This document shows, one piece after another, positions 8,750 to 17,852 of a stretch of DNA of 64,000 nucleotides; the stretch's first letter is position 1; each line of letters begins with the position of its first letter. The DNA is from Haliea sp963974125 (GTDB lineage Bacteria; Pseudomonadota; Gammaproteobacteria; Pseudomonadales; Halieaceae), in NCBI GenBank assembly GCA_963974125.1, contig CAXBCH010000002.1, positions 62,001-126,000 of the forward strand, read 5' to 3'. A program made the translations under genes and the position numbers. The notes beneath the pieces are model-generated. The model was not told the origin of the DNA. It was given only the letters and a program-made list of their open reading frames with translations, and did not search any database.

Positions 8750-9376
8750 TCACACCCCTCGCCGTACACCTTCCAGAAAGGTGTGGGTACTGCTTTCCAG
8801 CAGGGAATACACATCCGCCTGGGGCAGGAAGCGCTCGACGTGGCCGTGCATGGCGATGCCGCTGAGACCGTGCGCCATGGCCCAGAGCTTGATCGACAGG
8901 GTCAGGGCATCTTCCCCATCGCGGCCGCTACGCTGACACCAGGCCTCCACTGTGGCCACCAGCAGGTAGAACCCGGAGCTTCGCAGTTCGTTTTCGACGT
9001 CGTTAATGAAACGCTTGTCGCGGTCTCCCCACATCAGGTCATAGAACTGCGGGTGGCCGGTGACAAAGCGGATATAGGCCTGGCCCAGGGCAACGATGGC
9101 TTCGATGCTGCCGCGCTCCTGGTTGCGGGTCACCGCATCCATTTCCAGGCTCAGGGCGAAGAAGGCAAACTCCAGCACGGCATCAAGGAGCGCGGCCTTG
9201 TCCCTGAAATGGCGGTAGGGCGCCGCGCTGCTGACACCGGCGCGGCGTGCAGCGTCGATCATGGCAAAGTCGACGCTGCCGCTCTCCTCGATCAATTCCG
9301 CTGCAGCGATGATCAGCGCGTTGCGCAGATCGCCATGATGGTAAGCGCGGGGCTGCACTTTCTGCTTCCGGGTCAT
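8750..9376 (-). CDS. TetR-family transcriptional regulator of the efflux operon
   Basis: 208 residues. The N-terminal helix-turn-helix spans residues ~12-58, with HHGDLRNALIIAAAELI and AARRAGVSSAAPYRHFRDK; the all-helical ligand-binding region follows. ATG 9376 overlaps the RND stop by four bases (ATGA), making it the last gene of the MFP-RND-TetR operon. By family behaviour it should repress this operon; two tandem palindromes in front of the MFP gene are the likely binding sites. The longer frame upstream is just the RND gene read in another phase. Confidence 0.9.
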   Translation of the reverse strand: MTRKQKVQPRAYHHGDLRNALIIAAAELIEESGSVDFAMIDAARRAGVSSAAPYRHFRDKAALLDAVLEFAFFALSLEMDAVTRNQERGSIEAIVALGQAYIRFVTGHPQFYDLMWGDRDKRFINDVENELRSSGFYLLVATVEAWCQRSGRDGEDALTLSIKLWAMAHGLSGIAMHGHVERFLPQADVYSLLESSTHTFLEGVRRGV

Positions 9377-12300
9377 CGCTGGAGCTCCCCCGCGACGGCT
9401 GGAACAGGCGCTGGCAACAGGCCCGGCCGCCGGCGCAGCAGCAGGAACAGTTGCGGCACCAGGAAGAAGGAGACCACGGTGGACAACAACACGCCGCCGG
9501 CGATTGCCATGGCAAAGGGCGGCCAGAACTGGCTCCCCTCCAGGATCAGGGGCAGGAAGCCGCCGAAGGTGGTAATGGTGGTGGAGACAATGTGGCGGCT
9601 GGAGTCCATCACCACGCCGCGAATGGCGTAGAGCCCGCCCGCCATGGCGCCCGGTTCGAGCTGCAGGGCGGTCATGATGATGATCGCTGCATTGATGGAC
9701 ACGCCGATGGAGCCGATAACCCCGATCAGGGCCTGGATACCGAAGGGGTACTGGAAAACCGCCAGCGACAGCAGGCTCAGGCCGGTAGAGCAGATGCACA
9801 CCAGCACGGCCACCAGCGACAGGCGCCAGGAATTGAAGGTGAGCACGATGGTGGCCACGAGCATGGCGATGATCATCCCCATCGGCGCCATGATGCTGTC
9901 CACCACCCCGGCGCGCTCGTCACTGTCACCGCCAAAGCCGTAGCGGTAGCCCTCGGGGAGCGGAACGGGGTTAGCTTCCAGATCGGCGCGCAGGCGGGCC
10001 AGCGCCTCTTCCGGCAGCACCCCGCGGGTCAGGTAGGCCTGCACGATGTTGGTACGCTCGCCGCGGGTGCGGCTGATGGGGCTGCGGGATGGCACCAGTG
10101 TGAACTCGCCCAGACTCTGCAGGGCGACGCCGGGAATACCGCTGTCTGCGCCAGCGCCGTTGCGCAGGGGCAGGTGCAGGGCGGCGATCTGGCCAGCGCT
10201 GCCCCAGCTCGCTTCCTCCAGGCGCGCCCGTACCGGCAGGCGTTCGGTGCCTTCCAGCACTTCGCCGCCGGTGATGCCGGTCAGGGCCGCGTCCAGGGCC
10301 GCGGCGACGTCGCGCCGCTGCAGGCCCGCCAGCCGCAGCCGGGTTTCGTCGGCGTCAAACACCAGCTTGGGCGCGCCTGCCACCAGGCTGGTATTGGTGT
10401 GGGTGACGTCTGGCAACTGTTCCAGCCGCAATCGAAACTGCTCGCCGAGCGCCCTCAGCACATCCAGGTTGTCACCATGGATTTCCACCTCCAGTGGCGC
10501 CATCACCGGCGGCCCCTGGTCGATGCCGCGAACGATGATACGCGCCGCGGGGTAGTCCCGGTCCACCTCCCGCTGCAGGCGCCGGATCAGCGCGTCGGTC
10601 TGTTTCGGGTCAGTGGTCAGCACCAGTCCCTCGGCCCAGCTGGGGATACGCTCGCGGGTGCGGAACATGTTGTAGTAGAAGGCAGGCGCACTCTCGCCGA
10701 TGGTCCAGTCTACCCGCCGGATCAACGGGTCCGCGCGCAGTTGCGCATCCAGCTTGTGCACCAGGGCGCTGGTGTCGTCGATGGAGCGCCCGTCCGGCAG
10801 CTTCACCTGCAGATACATCTGGTCGCGGTCGGTACCGGGGAAGAACTGCGCGGTCAGGGATGACAAGCACAGGAACCCCGTCAGCGGCAGCACCAGCGCC
10901 AGCGCCACGGAACTGCCGGGATTGCGCAGGGACCAGTCCAGGGCGCGCACCAGCAGGCGACCGGGGTGGCCGCTGCGCACGCCCATTTCCCACCAGCGAC
11001 CCGAACGCTGCAACCCCTTTGGCAGCAGCCAGGCCGCCAGTACCGGGGTCACGATCAGCGCCAGCAACAGCGAGCCGACCAGCATTACCACTACGGCGAT
11101 GGCAATGGAACTCATGAAGTCGCCGGCGGGCCCGGGCAGGATCACCATAGGCATGAAGGCCAGCACCGTCGTCGCGGTAGAGGAGAGCAGGGGAACCCGC
11201 AGGCGCGACACGGCGCCAGCGATGGATGACAGGGGGCTGTCGCCGTGGTCCACCAGGCGCTTGCGGATTTCGTCGGTCATGACGATGGAACCGTCCACCA
11301 GCAGCCCCAGCGCCACCACCAGGCCACTGACCGACATCTGGTGAATGCCGATACCCAGCTGGTACAAAACCGCCACCGAAAACAGTGTGCACAGGGGCAG
11401 GATGCAGGCCACCACCACGGCCGCGCGCCAGCCCATGGTGCACAGCAGCACTAACAGCACCAACACGACGCCCACTGCCAGATTGATGGCGACACTCTGC
11501 AGGCGCTCGAGGGTATAGACACTCTGGTCGTAGCTGATCTCCAGGCTGATGCCCTGGGGCGCCAGCGCGCGGTAGTCATCGACAAAGTCGCTGAAGTCCC
11601 GGGCCCACTTGTCCACCTGGCGGCCGTCGAGCATGACCACACCCACCAGAATGCCCTCCCGGCCCTGCACCAGGGCCCGCGCCGCGGGTGGGGTAACTTC
11701 GGCGCGGTAGACCCGGGCGATGTCACCCAGGCGCACGGCGCTGCCGTCGGTTTGCGCACGCAGAACGACTTCCCGCACCCGGGCGGTACTGCTGAACTCG
11801 CCACCGACCTCGATCAGGAAGTCATTGCCGGCCCCGGCACTGCGCCCGGCAGCTGTGCGCGGGTCGGCCGCCTGCAGGGCGGCAGCCACCTCATCCAGAC
11901 CCAGGCCGCGGCTGATGAGTGCCTGTTCGTCGATGGCGACGCGGATTTCCTCCTCCGGTTCGCCGTACAGATCTACCAGTTCCGTGCCATTGAAATTGCG
12001 CGCGGCATCGGCAAAATCCAGCGCCACCCGGTTGAGCAGGGACAGGGGTACCGCGGCGGCGTCCTGTGCCCGCAGCGCGACAATGGCGGTGTAGGCGCTG
12101 AAGCGGTCGTCGTCGAACACCGGTGGCGCCACGCCCGGGGGAAAGTGACTGGCGGCATCATCGATGGCGTAGCGGATCTCCGACCAGCTGCGCTCGATAT
12201 CCTGCGCAGACAGGGTGTCCACCAGCTTCACCGTGATGCTGGAAATACCGCTGGCGGAAGTGGAGTTGAGCTCGTCGATCTCCGCGATCTGACGCAGCTC

Positions 12301-12504
12301 ATCCTCCAGCGGCCGGGTGACGAGGGCCTCGACCCGGGCCGGATCGGCACCGGGGTAGACCGTGGTAACGATGGCGACAAAATTGGTGATGGTCGGGTCT
12401 TCCTGGCGGGCAATGGAGCGCAGGCTGGAGATACCCACCACCAGAATCACCAGCACCAGCAGGGTGAAGTAGCGGCCGTTGTTGTAGAAAATGCGCGCGA
12501 GCAT
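9373..12504 (-). CDS. RND efflux transporter permease (AcrB superfamily)
   Basis: 1043 residues with the duplicated 6-TM plus large periplasmic loop layout. It starts MLARIFYNNGRYFTLL at ATG 12504, one base after the stop of the adaptor gene. The TM4 region reads GLLVDGSIVMTDEI, so the first Asp (D404, equivalent to AcrB D407) is present while the second (AcrB D408) is Gly. In the TM10 region, GVSINAAIII places Asn938 where AcrB has Lys940. The canonical AcrB proton-relay residues are therefore altered, which is unusual for a drug/proton antiporter and suggests a divergent subfamily. No outer-membrane channel gene is adjacent; a TolC-like partner must be elsewhere. Confidence 0.93.
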   Translation of the reverse strand: MLARIFYNNGRYFTLLVLVILVVGISSLRSIARQEDPTITNFVAIVTTVYPGADPARVEALVTRPLEDELRQIAEIDELNSTSASGISSITVKLVDTLSAQDIERSWSEIRYAIDDAASHFPPGVAPPVFDDDRFSAYTAIVALRAQDAAAVPLSLLNRVALDFADAARNFNGTELVDLYGEPEEEIRVAIDEQALISRGLGLDEVAAALQAADPRTAAGRSAGAGNDFLIEVGGEFSSTARVREVVLRAQTDGSAVRLGDIARVYRAEVTPPAARALVQGREGILVGVVMLDGRQVDKWARDFSDFVDDYRALAPQGISLEISYDQSVYTLERLQSVAINLAVGVVLVLLVLLCTMGWRAAVVVACILPLCTLFSVAVLYQLGIGIHQMSVSGLVVALGLLVDGSIVMTDEIRKRLVDHGDSPLSSIAGAVSRLRVPLLSSTATTVLAFMPMVILPGPAGDFMSSIAIAVVVMLVGSLLLALIVTPVLAAWLLPKGLQRSGRWWEMGVRSGHPGRLLVRALDWSLRNPGSSVALALVLPLTGFLCLSSLTAQFFPGTDRDQMYLQVKLPDGRSIDDTSALVHKLDAQLRADPLIRRVDWTIGESAPAFYYNMFRTRERIPSWAEGLVLTTDPKQTDALIRRLQREVDRDYPAARIIVRGIDQGPPVMAPLEVEIHGDNLDVLRALGEQFRLRLEQLPDVTHTNTSLVAGAPKLVFDADETRLRLAGLQRRDVAAALDAALTGITGGEVLEGTERLPVRARLEEASWGSAGQIAALHLPLRNGAGADSGIPGVALQSLGEFTLVPSRSPISRTRGERTNIVQAYLTRGVLPEEALARLRADLEANPVPLPEGYRYGFGGDSDERAGVVDSIMAPMGMIIAMLVATIVLTFNSWRLSLVAVLVCICSTGLSLLSLAVFQYPFGIQALIGVIGSIGVSINAAIIIMTALQLEPGAMAGGLYAIRGVVMDSSRHIVSTTITTFGGFLPLILEGSQFWPPFAMAIAGGVLLSTVVSFFLVPQLFLLLRRRPGLLPAPVPAVAGELQR

Positions 12505-12505
12505 C

Positions 12506-13633
12506 TCAGGACTCCAGCGGCTGTACCGGCGTGCCGGCTGCGATACGGTGAATGCCATCGGCTATCACTCGCTGGCCAGGCTGCAGGCTACCGCGCACAT
12601 AGGCTCGATTGCCGTCGACATGCAGGACCTCCACCGCCTCGCGCTGCGCTACCGTGGCGCCGTCGTCACGCTGACCCAGGCGCAGTACCGTCCAGATGCC
12701 GCGCTCACCCTCCAGCAGGGCGCTGATCGGCAGCCAGCCGCCGCCGGCAGCCACCGTTTCCGGCAGCACCAGGGTGGCGATTTCACCGTCCAGTGCCGCG
12801 GCACCGGCTGGCAGGTCGAATACGGCGAGGGCAGTGCGGGTACGGGGATCGAGGTCCGCGCGCACTGCGCTCAGGACCGCAGCCACTGAGCCGCTGCGCA
12901 AGTGCAGCGGATAGCGTTGCCCAGGCACAAGTGCAGCAACGTGACCGGCGGGGATGCCGATGCGCGCCTGCAGGGTGCCGGCGGAAACCAGCTGCAACAC
13001 CGGTGTGCCGACTGCCAGTACCGTGCCCGGATCGACGTCGCGTGCGGCGACGACGCCGTCATAAGGTGCGCGCAGGGTGGATTTCTCCAGGTCCAGATCA
13101 ATACTGTCCAGTCGCGCAAGCAGGGCCTGGCGGCGGCTGGCGAGCGCCGCCTCGCCCAGGCGCGCTGCATCCGCATCCTGGGCGGAAATGGCGCCGGTGG
13201 CCTGCAGCCGGGTGCTGCGCTCGCTGCGCAGGCGCGCCAGCTCCAGGTCCGCCTCGACGCTGGCCAGGTCGGCGGCAGCCACCGCACGTTGCGCATGCAG
13301 TTGCCGGGTGTCCAGTTGCGCGAGTTCTGCGCCGGCTGCCACATGTTCGCCTTCCCGGACGCTCAGTGACAGCAGCAGTCCGGCTACCTCAAACGCCAAC
13401 CGGGCACGGTCCCGGGCCTGCAGGAGTCCGGTCAGGCGCAGGGCCTGGTCGTAACTGTCCTGCTGCTGGAACAGGGTAGTCGTCACCGGCAGCGGTGCTG
13501 TCTGTGGCTGCCCCGCGAGACTGGCGCGGAGCGTGATGGCGGTGGTCAGCAGCGCAGTGAGCCCGGCGGCGAGGCCAAGGCTGAGCAGCAGCGTTCGGAC
13601 ACTGCCGGCGTTCGAGCGGGTGGAGCCTGGCAT
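12506..13633 (-). CDS. RND periplasmic adaptor (membrane fusion protein, HlyD/AcrA family)
   Basis: 375 residues. An N-terminal hydrophobic segment (residues ~13-35) without a lipobox suggests a membrane-anchored adaptor. It is followed by a biotinyl-lipoyl half motif (LSVREGEHVAAGAELAQLD), a helical hairpin (~90-160), the second lipoyl half (STLRAPYDGVVAARDVDPGT) and beta-barrel regions. It links the RND pump to an outer-membrane channel. First gene of the operon, one base before the RND gene. ATG 13633 has no good Shine-Dalgarno sequence. Two 19-bp palindromes lie 13-52 bases upstream of the start. Confidence 0.9.
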   Translation of the reverse strand: MPGSTRSNAGSVRTLLLSLGLAAGLTALLTTAITLRASLAGQPQTAPLPVTTTLFQQQDSYDQALRLTGLLQARDRARLAFEVAGLLLSLSVREGEHVAAGAELAQLDTRQLHAQRAVAAADLASVEADLELARLRSERSTRLQATGAISAQDADAARLGEAALASRRQALLARLDSIDLDLEKSTLRAPYDGVVAARDVDPGTVLAVGTPVLQLVSAGTLQARIGIPAGHVAALVPGQRYPLHLRSGSVAAVLSAVRADLDPRTRTALAVFDLPAGAAALDGEIATLVLPETVAAGGGWLPISALLEGERGIWTVLRLGQRDDGATVAQREAVEVLHVDGNRAYVRGSLQPGQRVIADGIHRIAAGTPVQPLES

Positions 13634-13645
13634 GGGGGGTGACCA

Positions 13646-13685
13646 ATGTTAGAGCGAATAACATGAATGTTATATTGAATAACAT
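13646..13685 (-). promoter_or_regulatory. Two tandem TetR-type operators upstream of the efflux operon
   Basis: Two copies of the palindrome ATGTTA-N7-TAACAT (13646-13664 and 13667-13685) repeat every 21 bases, i.e. about two helical turns on the same DNA face. The second is the better: AATGTTAT and ATAACATT are perfect 8-base inverted arms. They lie just upstream of the adaptor gene and overlap the AT-rich stretch where its promoter must be, as expected for autorepression by the TetR protein encoded at the operon's end. Binding is inferred. Confidence 0.7.
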
Positions 13686-13785
13686 TGGTTGGCAAGCGAC
13701 CCAGTGACCGGCCCGGGTGCGGGATTTGTAGGCCAGTCTGGCGTTGGCATCGAACGCCCGGGAAGACCAGTGGCACCAACTTGAC

Positions 13786-13814
13786 TTGCAGCAGGGCAGG
13801 GTTTCGGGGAGAAT
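13786..13814 (+). promoter_or_regulatory. Predicted promoter of 4.5S RNA
   Basis: TTGCAG (-35), a 17-base spacer and GAGAAT (-10) end about 9 bases before the first base of the 4.5S RNA helix, which is the spacing expected for transcription starting at the mature 5' end. Confidence 0.5.
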
Positions 13815-13823
13815 GCGCCGCTT

Positions 13824-13933
13824 GGCGACCCGGGTGGTCCCCTCGCAACGCCAGGTAGCGAACCCCGCCAGGCCCGGAAGGGAGCAACGGTAGTTACTGG
13901 TGCGTGTGCCGGGGTGTGGCTGCTCGGGTTGCC
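13824..13933 (+). ncRNA. ffs: 4.5S RNA (bacterial small signal recognition particle RNA)
   Basis: The conserved apical domain is present: CAGGCCCGGAAGGGAGCA with its GGAA tetraloop region, paired to GCGTGTGCCGGGGTGTGGC. TCGCAACGC upstream is also conserved. The ends pair (GGCGACCCG with CGGGTTGCC, one G-U), giving a single long hairpin of about 110 nt. It binds Ffh and directs inner-membrane proteins to FtsY/SecYEG. Location just upstream of dnaX is common in pseudomonads and relatives. Ends are set from the terminal helix and may be off by a few bases. Confidence 0.93.
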
Positions 13934-13997
13934 TCTACTTTACCCCCTCCGCTTGCTTTGGTGTATCCTCTACGCTTTTCTGCAAGGCCCTTGTTCA

Positions 13998-15779
13998 ATG
14001 TCGTATCAGGTTCTCGCCCGCAAGTGGCGCCCCCGCCGTTTCAGCGAAATGGTTGGCCAGGAACACGTCCTGCAGGCGCTCATCAACGCCCTGGACCATG
14101 ACCGTCTGCACCACGCCTACCTCTTTACCGGCACCCGCGGCGTCGGCAAGACCACCATCGCCCGCATTCTTGCCAAAAGCCTCAACTGTGAAACCGGCGT
14201 CAGCTCCGAGCCCTGCGGCAGCTGCAGTTCCTGCACCGAGATCGCCGAGGGCCGCAGCGTAGACCTGCTGGAAGTCGACGCGGCCTCCCGCACCAAGGTG
14301 GAGGACACCCGCGACCTGCTGGAAAACGTGCAGTACGCGCCCACCCGCTCACGCTACAAGGTGTACCTGATCGACGAAGTGCACATGCTCTCCAACAGCA
14401 GTTTCAACGCCCTGCTGAAAACCCTGGAGGAGCCACCGCCGCACGTGAAGTTCCTGCTGGCGACCACGGACCCGCAGAAACTGCCCGCCACCGTGCTCTC
14501 GCGCTGCCTGCAGTTCAACCTGAAAAACATGGTGCCGGAGCAGATTGCAGGCCACCTGGCGCGGGTGCTGGAGGTGGAGATGATCCGCTTCGAGGAGCCT
14601 GCCCTGTGGTTGCTGGGTCGCGCCGCGGATGGCAGCATGCGCGATGCCCTGAGTCTCACCGACCAGGCAATCGCGTTTGGCTCCGGCAGCATCACCGAAG
14701 CCGGGGTGCGCAGCATGCTGGGCACGGTGGACATGAGCTTTGTCTATCAGTTGCTCGACGCGCTGGCGGCGGGGGAGCCGGCGGTCCTGCTGGAAACCGT
14801 CGCCCGGATGGCTGAGCACGCGCCAGACTTTGAATCCAGCCTCGAGGAGATGCAGTCGCTGCTGCACCGGATCACAGTGGCCCAGGTGCTGCCGGAACTG
14901 CGCGACAACAGCCGCGGTGACGCCGAGCGTATCGAGGCGCTGGCGGGCAGGCTGACCGCGGAAGATGTGCAGCTGTTCTACCAGATGGCGTTGAACGGCA
15001 AGCGTGACCTGCCGCATGCCGCGGATCCGCGCAGTGGCTTTGAAATGACCTTGCTGCGGATGCTGGCCTTCCGCCCGGCGCTGCTGCCGGATTCCGGCGC
15101 CACCGGTGGCGATGACGCCTCCGCAGCAGGCGCGAACTCGGGCAGTGCGACCCCAGCCGCCCCGGCCTCACACAATGGCGCCAATGCCACGGCCCCCCGC
15201 CCGGTACAACCGGTGCCGCAAGCCCAGTCCCCCGCGCCTGCGCCCGCCGCAGCGCCCGCGGCGATCCAGCCGCCGGCGCCTGCACCCGCTGCCGAGCCCG
15301 CGCCAGCCGCGCCCGCACAGCTAGCCCGGCCCGAACCGTCAGCCGCAGCCACACCCGCTCCTCGCATCGACCGCGCCACGGCACCATCGATGGTAGCGCC
15401 CGAAGACTGGCCGGACCTGCTTGCCAGGCTCGGCCTTGCCGGTATCGTCCAGAATATCGCTTCCCACTGCGCGCTAAAGGCTCAGCAGGGCACGGATTTC
15501 CAGTTCGTGCTGGACGAGACCAACCTGGCCCTGTTCAACCCCGGGCACGCGGATCGCATCCGCCTGGCGCTGCAGAACTACTTCGACACCCCGGTGTCTG
15601 TTTCCATTGAGCCCGGCTGTCCACAGCTGGAAACCCCTGCCCAGCGCAGCGCGCGTCGCGCCGCGGAGCGCCAGCTGGAAGCAGAGCAGGCCATCGAGCA
15701 CGACCCGTTGCTGCAGCAGTTGATCCAGCGCTTTGACGGTGAACTGGACCGCGGCTCGATTACCCCCATGGATTCCTGA
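13998..15779 (+). CDS. dnaX: DNA polymerase III subunit gamma/tau
   Basis: 593 residues. It loads the beta clamp and links polymerase cores to the helicase. An AAA+ core covers residues 1-~370: Walker A GTRGVGKTT (45-53), a zinc module with C64, C73, C76 and C79 at the same positions as in E. coli, and Walker B LIDEVHML. A Pro/Ala-rich linker (~375-475) and the tau C-terminal domain follow. ATG 13998 (MSYQVLARKWRPRRF) is the family start. I see no A-AAA-AAG slippery run or other A run of four or more in the 3' half, so a gamma form made by frameshifting is not evident. Followed at 9 bases by ybaB. Confidence 0.97.
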   Translation: MSYQVLARKWRPRRFSEMVGQEHVLQALINALDHDRLHHAYLFTGTRGVGKTTIARILAKSLNCETGVSSEPCGSCSSCTEIAEGRSVDLLEVDAASRTKVEDTRDLLENVQYAPTRSRYKVYLIDEVHMLSNSSFNALLKTLEEPPPHVKFLLATTDPQKLPATVLSRCLQFNLKNMVPEQIAGHLARVLEVEMIRFEEPALWLLGRAADGSMRDALSLTDQAIAFGSGSITEAGVRSMLGTVDMSFVYQLLDALAAGEPAVLLETVARMAEHAPDFESSLEEMQSLLHRITVAQVLPELRDNSRGDAERIEALAGRLTAEDVQLFYQMALNGKRDLPHAADPRSGFEMTLLRMLAFRPALLPDSGATGGDDASAAGANSGSATPAAPASHNGANATAPRPVQPVPQAQSPAPAPAAAPAAIQPPAPAPAAEPAPAAPAQLARPEPSAAATPAPRIDRATAPSMVAPEDWPDLLARLGLAGIVQNIASHCALKAQQGTDFQFVLDETNLALFNPGHADRIRLALQNYFDTPVSVSIEPGCPQLETPAQRSARRAAERQLEAEQAIEHDPLLQQLIQRFDGELDRGSITPMDS

Positions 15780-15788
15780 GGAGACGAC

Positions 15789-16109
15789 ATGAAAGGCATC
15801 AATGACCTGATGCAGCAGGCCCAGAAGATGCAGGCTGACATGCAGAAGGCGCAAGAAGAACTGGCCAGGGCCGAGGTCACCGGCGAGGCCGCTGCGGGCC
15901 TGGTGATCGTGACCATGACCGGCCGTCACGACGTCAAGCGTGTGCGTATCGACGACAGCGTGCTCAGCGAGCCCAGGGAAGTGCTGGAGGATTTGCTGGC
16001 AGCGGCGGTCAACGACGCCGTGCGCAAGGTCGAGGCTCACAACAAGGAGGCCATGGCCGGACTCGCCTCGGGGATGAATCTGCCCCCCGGCTTCAAGATG
16101 CCCTTCTGA
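15789..16109 (+). CDS. ybaB: YbaB/EbfC nucleoid-associated protein
   Basis: 106 residues, with the family's N-terminal coiled-coil-like helix (MKGINDLMQQAQKMQADMQK) and the central beta region VTGEAAAGLVIVTMTG. It forms a DNA-binding homodimer. GAGGAG lies just before the ATG. The conserved order dnaX-ybaB-recR with short gaps indicates one operon and links it to recombination and repair. Confidence 0.96.
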   Translation: MKGINDLMQQAQKMQADMQKAQEELARAEVTGEAAAGLVIVTMTGRHDVKRVRIDDSVLSEPREVLEDLLAAAVNDAVRKVEAHNKEAMAGLASGMNLPPGFKMPF

Positions 16110-16128
16110 GCTCCCTGTAGAGAACTGC

Positions 16129-16737
16129 ATGAAATTCAGTCCCGCCCTCAGCAATCTGATGGATGCCCTGCGCTGTCTCCCCGGCGTCGGCCCCAAGTCC
16201 GCTCAGCGCATGACCCTGCATTTGCTGGAGCGCGACCGAGACGGCGCCCTGGCGCTGGCCGATGCGCTGCAGGTGGCGGTGGATCGGGTAGACCACTGCA
16301 GCCGCTGCCGCAACTTCACCGAGCTGGATGTCTGCGAAATCTGCAGCGACCCGCGCCGGGATCACCACACCATCTGTGTGCTGGAAACCCCCGGCGATGT
16401 GCTGGCGGTGGAGCAGAGTGGCAGCTACCGGGGTCTCTACTTTGTCCTCATGGGGCACCTGTCGCCCATCGACGGCATCGGCCCGAAGGAAATTGGCCTC
16501 GACCGGTTCCAGGCCCGGGTGGTGGAGGAGGGCATCACCGAAGTCATCCTGGCCACCAACCCCACGGTCGAGGGCGAGGCCACCGCCTACTATCTCTCGG
16601 ACATGCTGCTGCCGCGGGGTGTTCGCGTCTCGCGCATCGCCCACGGCGTGCCTCTGGGCGGGGAGCTGGAATATGTCGATGGCAGTACCCTGGCCCACGC
16701 ATTCAGCGGTCGCCGGCAGATGGCACAGGAGTCCTGA
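16129..16737 (+). CDS. recR: Recombination mediator RecR
   Basis: 202 residues. The helix-hairpin-helix (LPGVGPKSAQRMTLHLL, residues ~17-33) is followed by the four-cysteine zinc finger (CSRCRNF...CEIC, ~57-72) and a Toprim domain (ICVLETPGDVLAVE; later ATNPTVEGEATAYYL). It works with RecO (and RecF) to load RecA at gaps. Third gene of the dnaX operon; the following rnd gene starts two bases after its stop. Confidence 0.97.
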   Translation: MKFSPALSNLMDALRCLPGVGPKSAQRMTLHLLERDRDGALALADALQVAVDRVDHCSRCRNFTELDVCEICSDPRRDHHTICVLETPGDVLAVEQSGSYRGLYFVLMGHLSPIDGIGPKEIGLDRFQARVVEEGITEVILATNPTVEGEATAYYLSDMLLPRGVRVSRIAHGVPLGGELEYVDGSTLAHAFSGRRQMAQES

Positions 16738-16739
16738 GC

Positions 16740-17852
16740 GTGGAATGGGAATTGATCGAGAGCGACGCCGCCCTGGCGACATTGCTGGCCGAGCATGCAG
16801 GTGCCGAGGCGGTGGCGGTGGATACCGAATTCATGCGCACCAACACGTTCTACCCCGAGGTGGCACTGGTGCAGCTCTGCTTTGGCGACAAGGCCTGGCT
16901 GGTCGACCCGCTGCCGCTGACCGATCTGGCGCCGTTGCGGGCCCTGCTGCAGGACCCGCGCACCATAAAAGTCCTGCACTCCGCCAGCGAGGACCTGGAG
17001 GTCTTTGATCGCTGGCTGGGTGTATTGCCGGAGCCCCTGTTCGACACCCAGCGCGCCGCGGCCCTGGTCGATCACGGTTTCGGCATGGGTTACCGTGCCC
17101 TGGTGCTCGACCTGGAGGGCGTGGACCTGCCCAAGGGCGAGACCCGTTCGGACTGGCTGCAGCGTCCTCTGACCCCCTCCCAGTGCGAATACGCCGCCCA
17201 GGACGTGGCCCACCTGCTGCCGGTATGGCGCAAGCTGCAGGGTCTCTGTGTGGCCCAGGACAAGCTGGACTGGGTGTTGGCGGACGGCGCCGACACGCTG
17301 GCAAGCTTTCGCGCCGACAACCCCAATTTTGCCCACAGGATCAAATCCGCCTGGAAGCTGGACCGGCGCGCCACCGCGCGCCTGCACGCGCTCTGTGCCT
17401 GGCGCGAAGACACCGCTCGCAGCCGCAACAAACCCCGGGGCTGGATCATCGATGACAACGCCTGCCTGGTGCTGGCCGCAACGGACCCGCAGAGTCTGGC
17501 GGCGGTCGAGCGCAGCGGCTGCCTGAGTCCCGGTGCCCTGCGCCGCGACGGCGAAGCCCTGCTGGCGCTGCTGGCAGCGCAGCGGGACCTGCCCGAGTCT
17601 GGGCTGCCGCCGCGCCTGCCGCAGCCGCTGGAGCCCGCGGAGCGCAAACAGCTGCAGGCCCTCAAGACCCGGGCGAAGATCATCGCCCGCGAACTGGGGG
17701 TGGCGCCGGAAGCACTGCTGCAGGCGAAAGACTACGACACCCTGCTGCGCCAGCATCTGGGAGCGGAACTGCCGGATCCGCCGGCCTGGAGCGGCTGGCG
17801 TGCAGAGCGGGTGATCGCGCCACTGCGCCGGGCCCTGGAGGCCGCAACATGA
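16740..17852 (+). CDS. rnd: Ribonuclease D
   Basis: 370 residues. A 3'-5' exoribonuclease that trims tRNA and other stable RNA ends. The DEDDy exonuclease residues fall at D28 and E30 (VDTEFMR), D85 (SEDLEVF), Y151 and D155 (CEYAAQDVAHLLP), the same numbers as in the E. coli enzyme. HRDC domains follow from about residue 205. The start is GTG two bases after recR. Its end overlaps ycgL by four bases (ATGA). Confidence 0.95.
   Translation: MEWELIESDAALATLLAEHAGAEAVAVDTEFMRTNTFYPEVALVQLCFGDKAWLVDPLPLTDLAPLRALLQDPRTIKVLHSASEDLEVFDRWLGVLPEPLFDTQRAAALVDHGFGMGYRALVLDLEGVDLPKGETRSDWLQRPLTPSQCEYAAQDVAHLLPVWRKLQGLCVAQDKLDWVLADGADTLASFRADNPNFAHRIKSAWKLDRRATARLHALCAWREDTARSRNKPRGWIIDDNACLVLAATDPQSLAAVERSGCLSPGALRRDGEALLALLAAQRDLPESGLPPRLPQPLEPAERKQLQALKTRAKIIARELGVAPEALLQAKDYDTLLRQHLGAELPDPPAWSGWRAERVIAPLRRALEAAT

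Noticed and set aside
13635..13685. Small minus-strand peptide starting MLFNITFMLFAL upstream of the adaptor gene
   Set aside because: It is the palindromic operator region read as codons, with no ribosome binding site, and it overlaps the adaptor gene in another frame.
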